From the NCBI RefSeq assembly GCF_007828865.1, contig NZ_VIVK01000002.1, positions 776,602 to 840,601 on the forward strand: 64,000 bases of DNA. The letters run 5' to 3'. Source of the DNA: Kribbella amoyensis. GTDB taxonomy: Bacteria > Actinomycetota > Actinomycetes > Propionibacteriales > Kribbellaceae. The position numbers and the translations under genes were made by a program. A model generated the notes under the pieces. It was not told the DNA's origin, searched no databases, and was given only the letters and a program-made list of their open reading frames with translations. Below are positions 60,073 to 64,000 of the stretch, one piece after another (the first letter of the stretch is position 1; each line of letters begins with the position of its first letter).

Positions 60073-61203
60073 GTGAGTAAGCACTCGAGGGAACCCAGCA
60101 AGCCCCGCGTCGCCGTGGTGTTCGGCGGCCGGTCGAGCGAGCACGCCATCTCGTGCGTGACCGCGGCCAACGTGTTGCAGGCGATCGACCGGGACAAGTA
60201 CGAGGTCGTACCGATCGGCATCACCACCGGCGGCCACTGGGTGCTGGAGAGCGGTGACCCGGAGCGGCTGTCGATCACCGACGGCAAGCTCCCGGAGGTC
60301 GACGTGACCGCGTTGCCGGTGCTGTTCGGCGCGGACCGCGAACTGGTCGTCACCGAGCCGGACCAGGTGCCCGGCACCCTCGGCGAGGTGGACGTGGTCT
60401 TCCCGCTGCTGCACGGCCCGTGGGGCGAGGACGGCACACTGCAGGGCCTGCTGGAGATGTCCGACATCCGGTACGTCGGGTCCGGGGTGCTGGCCAGCGC
60501 GGTCGGGATGGACAAGCACTACATGAAGGTCGTCTTCCAGGCGGCGGGCCTCGAGGTCACGCCGTACGTGGTGATCCGGGACCGGGACTGGCGCCGGGAC
60601 CCGCAGGCCTGCCGGGAGGCGGTCGACCGGCTCGGCTACCCGGTCTTCGTGAAGCCGTCCCGGGGTGGGTCGAGCCTGGGCATCAGCAAGGTGAACTCCC
60701 TCGACGAGTTGGACGCCGCCGTCGGCGAGGCGCGCGCGCACGATCCGAAGGTGATCGTCGAGGCGTCCGCGAAGAACCCGCGCGAGATCGAGGTCGGCGT
60801 GCTCGGCGGTCTCGACGGCGCGAATCCCGAGGTCAGCGTCTGCGGCGAGGTCGCGGTGAACGGTGGCGGCCACGACTTCTACGACTTCGAGACCAAGTAT
60901 CTGCCGGAGGGCGAGGAGTACACCGCGCTCTCGGTGCCGGCTGAGCTGCCGGAGGAGCTGGCCGCGGAGGTGCGCGCGAAGGCGCTGACCGCGTTCGACG
61001 CGATCGAGGGCGAAGGGCTGGCCCGGGTCGACTTCTTCGTCGACGCCGACGGCAAGGTGATCATCAACGAGATCAACACCATGCCAGGCTTCACCCCGAC
61101 CAGCATGTTCCCCCGGCTGTGGGCCGCCAGCGGCATCGACTACCCCGCCCTGGTCGAACGCCTCCTCCGCCTCGCCCTCGACCGCCCCACCGGTCTCCGC
61201 TGA
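60073..61203 (+). CDS. ddl: D-alanine--D-alanine ligase
   Basis: 376 residues, ATP-grasp enzyme that makes D-Ala-D-Ala for peptidoglycan. VVFGGRSSEHAISCVTAANVL (N-terminal D-Ala site), GPWGEDGTLQGLLEMSDI, ATP-grasp FVKPSRGGSSLGISKV, and the metal motif LARVDFFVDADGKVIINEINTMPGFTPTSMFP. GTG start with a TATCGT box (60060-60065) seven bases before it. It is the backbone gene that follows gpsA in related genomes. Confidence 0.94.
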   Translation: MSKHSREPSKPRVAVVFGGRSSEHAISCVTAANVLQAIDRDKYEVVPIGITTGGHWVLESGDPERLSITDGKLPEVDVTALPVLFGADRELVVTEPDQVPGTLGEVDVVFPLLHGPWGEDGTLQGLLEMSDIRYVGSGVLASAVGMDKHYMKVVFQAAGLEVTPYVVIRDRDWRRDPQACREAVDRLGYPVFVKPSRGGSSLGISKVNSLDELDAAVGEARAHDPKVIVEASAKNPREIEVGVLGGLDGANPEVSVCGEVAVNGGGHDFYDFETKYLPEGEEYTALSVPAELPEELAAEVRAKALTAFDAIEGEGLARVDFFVDADGKVIINEINTMPGFTPTSMFPRLWAASGIDYPALVERLLRLALDRPTGLR

Positions 61204-61212
61204 CCCTTTGCA

Positions 61213-62421
61213 TCACCCCATGGCGGCGGCCTTGGTGTTGAGGTAGCGCTGTTGCGGGAGGCTGGTCGTCAGGGTCGCCGCTCGCTCGTACGCCGTGCGG
61301 GCGCCCGCGTGATCCCCGGATCGCTCCAGCAGGTGGGCCCGGACGGCGTACAGCCGGTGGTCGTCGGCGAGGCGGCCGCCGGCTTCGAGCCGGCCGACCA
61401 GCTCCAGCCCGGCCGCCGGACCCCGCGCCATCGCCACCGCGACGGCGTGGTTCAGCTCGACCATCGGGTTGTCGCTGAACTGCAGCAGCACCCCGTACAG
61501 CGCGACGATCTGCGGCCAGTCGGTCTCGCCGGCCGACGCGGCCTCGTCGTGCACCGCCGCGATCGCGGCCTGCAGCTGGTACGGCCCGACCGGTCCGCGG
61601 GGGAGCGTCTCGGTGATCAACGCGATCCCCTCGTCGATCAACGGGCGGATCCACCGCGAGCGGTCCTGCTCGTCCATCGGCACCAGCTCGCCACCCGGAC
61701 CGGCCCGGGCCGGGCGCCGTGCGTCGGTGAGCAGCATCAGGGCGAGCAACCCGGCGACCTCGGGATCGTCGGGCAGCAGCGTCCGGATCATCCGCGCCAG
61801 CCGGATCGCCTCGGCCGACAGCTCGACCCGGTGCAGCCGCGGCCCGGCCGTACTGGTGTAGCCCTCGGTGAAGATCAGGTAGACGACCTTCAGCACCGCG
61901 TCGAGCCGGTCGGCGTGGTCGGGCGGCAGCGAGAACCGGGCCCCACTGTCCCGCACGCTCTGCTTCGCCCGGGTGATCCGCCGCGTCATCGTTGCCTCAG
62001 GCACCAGAAACGCACGGGCGATCTCCAGGGTGCTGAGACCGCCGACCGCGCGGAGGGTGAGCGCGATCTGAGAAGCCGGTGACAACGACGGGTGGCAGCA
62101 GAGGAACAACAGGATCAGCGTGTCGTCCGAATCGGTCACCGGCTCCGGCGGCACCGTCCGCCACCCGGCGACCTGGTCCTCCCGGCGCTGCCGCGCCTGC
62201 TCGCCGCGGAGCAGGTCCGTCAACCGCCGGGAGGCGACCGTGATCAGCCAGCCGCGCGGGTTGTCGGGCCACCCCTCGTCCGGCCACTGCCGGGCCGCGG
62301 CGAGCAGCGCCTCCTGCACGGCGTCCTCGGCCGTGTCGAAGTGCCCGTACCGCCGGACCAGCGCGCCCAGCACCTGCGGCGCCAGCTGCCGCAGGACGTC
62401 CTCGAGGTCACCCGCACCCAT
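61213..62421 (-). CDS. ECF42-type RNA polymerase sigma factor with C-terminal extension
   Basis: 402 residues. Sigma-2 region (AEDAVQEALLAAARQWPDEGWPDNPRGWLI) and sigma-4 region (LRAVGGLSTLEIARAFLVPEATMTRRITRAKQSVRD) with the intervening linker. The extra 200 residues (about 190-402) are TPR-like and typical of the ECF42 group, ending in TAYERAATLTTSLPQQRYLNTKAAAMG. The adjacent upstream YCII/DGPF gene is the known genetic partner of this group. ATG 62421 is nine bases after that stop. Confidence 0.9.
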   Translation of the reverse strand: MGAGDLEDVLRQLAPQVLGALVRRYGHFDTAEDAVQEALLAAARQWPDEGWPDNPRGWLITVASRRLTDLLRGEQARQRREDQVAGWRTVPPEPVTDSDDTLILLFLCCHPSLSPASQIALTLRAVGGLSTLEIARAFLVPEATMTRRITRAKQSVRDSGARFSLPPDHADRLDAVLKVVYLIFTEGYTSTAGPRLHRVELSAEAIRLARMIRTLLPDDPEVAGLLALMLLTDARRPARAGPGGELVPMDEQDRSRWIRPLIDEGIALITETLPRGPVGPYQLQAAIAAVHDEAASAGETDWPQIVALYGVLLQFSDNPMVELNHAVAVAMARGPAAGLELVGRLEAGGRLADDHRLYAVRAHLLERSGDHAGARTAYERAATLTTSLPQQRYLNTKAAAMG

Positions 62422-62430
62422 CGCCGAACC

Positions 62431-62847
62431 TCAGTCCAGCAGGTCGCCGCTGCCCTCGACGATCGGCCGGACGTCGGCGTACGCCGTGGCGCGGACGAAC
62501 TCGGGGGCCGGGGTGTCGGCGAGCCGGGCGGCGAGCTCGGTGGCGCGATCGAAGCTGTCGCACTCGACGATCCAGTAGCCGGCCAGCACCTCCTGGGTCT
62601 CGGCGTACGGCCCGTCGGTGACGACCGAGGCGCCGTCCTTCGAGCCGAGCCGGCGGGTCAGCACCGGCGCGGCCAGGGCGCGGGTCTCGACCAGCTCGCC
62701 GGACTCGGCCAGGTCGGCGTTGAACTTCTCCATGAACGCGCCCATGGCGGCGAAGTCCTCGCCGGTCCAGGCCGGTTTGCCAGTCTCCTTGCCGGCCATG
62801 CCGTCGTAGTCCTGCTGCGAGGCGTAGGTCAGGATCATGTACTTCAT
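62431..62847 (-). CDS. YCII/DGPF-domain protein, partner of the ECF42 sigma factor
   Basis: 138 residues: MKYMILTYASQQDYDGM at the N-terminus and VVTDGPYAETQEVLAGYWIVECDSFDRATELAARL in the second half, the DGPF/YCII pattern. ATG 62847 follows GGGAGA. Encoded first in an operon with the sigma gene, 9 bp apart; in ECF42 systems such proteins are presumed targets or modulators of the sigma factor. Exact role unknown. Confidence 0.88.
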   Translation of the reverse strand: MKYMILTYASQQDYDGMAGKETGKPAWTGEDFAAMGAFMEKFNADLAESGELVETRALAAPVLTRRLGSKDGASVVTDGPYAETQEVLAGYWIVECDSFDRATELAARLADTPAPEFVRATAYADVRPIVEGSGDLLD

Positions 62848-62963
62848 CGCGGTCTCCCGTCTCTGCGAGTGACACCACTGTGGCGCCTGCTCACCCGGGA
62901 CGTCGATGACCTCAGCCTGAACCGGACATGCCCTCAGCAGGAACTTTCCCCGGCCCGCGAACC

Positions 62964-63452
62964 TCAGGTGCAGGGCGTGATCAGGGTGTTGTGCGCCTTG
63001 ACCGCGTCCGACACGTCGGTGAGCGCGTTCGCCTCCGGCCGGTACTTGGACGGCACCGCGATCTCCAGGTAGATCCGGCGCCCGATCGTGGTGAAGAGGA
63101 CGCCGTTGGTCACCTCCTGGGCGTACCAGCCGACGCCGTTCACCTCGAAACACTGCGACTGCGCCTGCGCCATCCCGGCCGGTGGGGCGACCCCGCAGGT
63201 CACCTCGATCGGCGGGTCGCCGTACGCCGCGGTCAACGGGCTGACCGGCTCGGTGTCGCGGCGTTCCGCGTCCAGGACCTTCTCCGGCAGCGCCTTCACC
63301 AGCGCGGCGCAGGCGTCGGCGACCTCCGGTGCGGGCTCGGGCACCGCGACGGGTACCGGGTCGGAGCCGCAACCGGCGAGCAGGGCGAGGAGTGGAACCG
63401 CGGCGACGGCGGTGACGAACCGGTGGATGATCAGATGTGGACGACGGGGCAC
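62964..63452 (-). CDS. DUF3515 lipoprotein
   Basis: 162 residues. Lipoprotein signal: basic start (MPRRPHLIIHRF), hydrophobic core (VTAVAAVPLLALLAGC) with lipobox LLAGC, then a soluble extracytoplasmic domain containing CAALVKALPEKVLDAERRD and ITPCT, the DUF3515 pattern. GTG 63452 lies 22 bp inside the 3' end of the Lrp-type gene, so they are cotranscribed. In relatives this pair lies between ddl and thiL. Function unknown. Confidence 0.85.
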   Translation of the reverse strand: MPRRPHLIIHRFVTAVAAVPLLALLAGCGSDPVPVAVPEPAPEVADACAALVKALPEKVLDAERRDTEPVSPLTAAYGDPPIEVTCGVAPPAGMAQAQSQCFEVNGVGWYAQEVTNGVLFTTIGRRIYLEIAVPSKYRPEANALTDVSDAVKAHNTLITPCT

Positions 63453-63679
63453 GTCAGCGTGCGGGTGATCCCGGGGACGTTCTGCACCCGGGCGACGACC
63501 AGCTTGCCGAGCTCGTCGACGTTGCGGGCCTCGGCGCGGACGATCACGTCGTACGGACCGGTCACGTCCTCGGCCAGGGTGACGCCCTGGACCTCGGCGA
63601 TCTGCGCTGCGACGTCGGCCGCCTTGCCGACCTCGGTCTGGATCAGGATGTAGGCCTGGACCACCACGGCGTTCTCCAC
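63431..63679 (-). CDS. Stand-alone Lrp/AsnC ligand-binding domain protein
   Basis: 82 residues, only the RAM (regulation of amino acid metabolism) domain: VQAYILIQTEVGKAADVAAQIAEVQGVTLAEDVTGPYDVIVRAEARNVDELGKLVVARVQNVPGITRTLTC. There is no DNA-binding HTH, so it is a single-domain ligand binder that may pair with a full Lrp protein. ATG 63679; its stop is inside the DUF3515 gene. Confidence 0.9.
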   Translation of the reverse strand: MENAVVVQAYILIQTEVGKAADVAAQIAEVQGVTLAEDVTGPYDVIVRAEARNVDELGKLVVARVQNVPGITRTLTCPVVHI

Positions 63680-63805
63680 TCAGTCGTCCTCAGCTGGCAC
63701 CGGGCGTGACTCCGCGAGCGTACTGCGGAGCGGCCGGGCGTACTCTTCGTTGCCCGGTCACCGTACCGCCTAGACTCCGGGTGGGTACATGGGAGGTCTG
63801 TTGAC

Positions 63806-64000
63806 GTGACAGAGACGTTGGGGAGCACCGGCGAGTTCGGCCTGATCGCGGCCGTCACCCGGGGGTTGTCCAAGAGTGAGGACGTGCTCGTCGGGCCCGG
63901 CGACGACGCCGCCGTGGTGGCGGTCCCGGACGGCCGGATGGTGATCACTACGGACCTGCTGGTCGAGGGCCGGCACTTCCGCCAGGACTGGTCGTCGGCG
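63806..64000 (+). CDS. thiL: Thiamine-monophosphate kinase (5' part; continues past the window)
   Basis: The 65 residues visible begin MTETLGSTGEFGLIAAVTRGL and contain VGPGDDAAVVAVPDGRMVITTDLLVEGRHFRQDW, the AIR-synthase-like N-terminal domain with the GDDAAV and TTDLLVEGRHF motifs of ThiL. It phosphorylates thiamine monophosphate to the diphosphate. GTG follows GGGAGG; TAGACT (63771-63776) could be the -10. The 3' end is outside the window. Confidence 0.92.
   Translation, partial: MTETLGSTGEFGLIAAVTRGLSKSEDVLVGPGDDAAVVAVPDGRMVITTDLLVEGRHFRQDWSSA

Overview
The window is high-GC, gene-dense actinobacterial DNA. Many GTG starts, 1-4 nt overlaps between genes, promoters whose -10 box lies 7-9 nt before the start codon (leaderless mRNAs) and the family content point to the Propionibacteriales. 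Kribbella or a close relative is my best guess, from gene content only. No rRNA, CRISPR array or prophage was seen.

Backbone. From 4.9 to 64 kb the core genes follow an order that, from memory, resembles the ilvBNC-serA-leuB / gltX-IclR-leuCD-hupB-cofC-gpsA-ddl-thiL block of mycobacteria. Present are ilvD, ilvB-ilvN-ilvC, serA, leuB, ilvE and cimA (branched-chain amino acids and serine), nrdA-nrdB (ribonucleotide reductase), an FAH-fold hydrolase with gltX, tRNA-Gln and tRNA-Glu, an IclR regulator divergent from leuC-leuD, corA, an HU-type histone-like protein, cofC-plsC-gpsA, ddl, a DUF3515 lipoprotein, an Lrp-type domain and thiL (cut by the window end). A tuberculostearic-acid-type pair (tmsA, and tmsB cut by the window start) lies at the left end.

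Accessory insertions break this backbone: a DUF222/HNH endonuclease between serA and leuB; DinB, Fic, methyltransferase, an intact IS481-type element and a MarR/membrane-protein pair (25.9-31.7 kb); a multicopper oxidase/AraC/hydrolase group (36.9-41.9 kb); a sugar-type ROK/oxidoreductase/isomerase island with three MFS transporters and a DeoR regulator (50.3-58.1 kb); and an ECF42-type sigma factor with its YCII/DGPF partner between ddl and the DUF3515 gene.

Regulation is the richest part. Two leader peptides carry runs of the regulating amino acids: MRSILLVLVRRAD before ilvB and MKNHRGIII before cimA, each followed by a hairpin and an intrinsic terminator. nrdAB has a clear cobalamin riboswitch on the minus strand, with two NrdR-like boxes 31 bp apart upstream. 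Inverted-repeat operators sit at the Fic, MarR, IclR/leuC and ROK genes. A 16-codon upstream ORF with a strong Shine-Dalgarno precedes corA. Two small genes are translationally coupled to pathway enzymes: a 54-residue basic protein before leuB and an 89-residue ACT-like protein after cimA. These attenuators and coupled small proteins are the best candidates for undescribed biology here.
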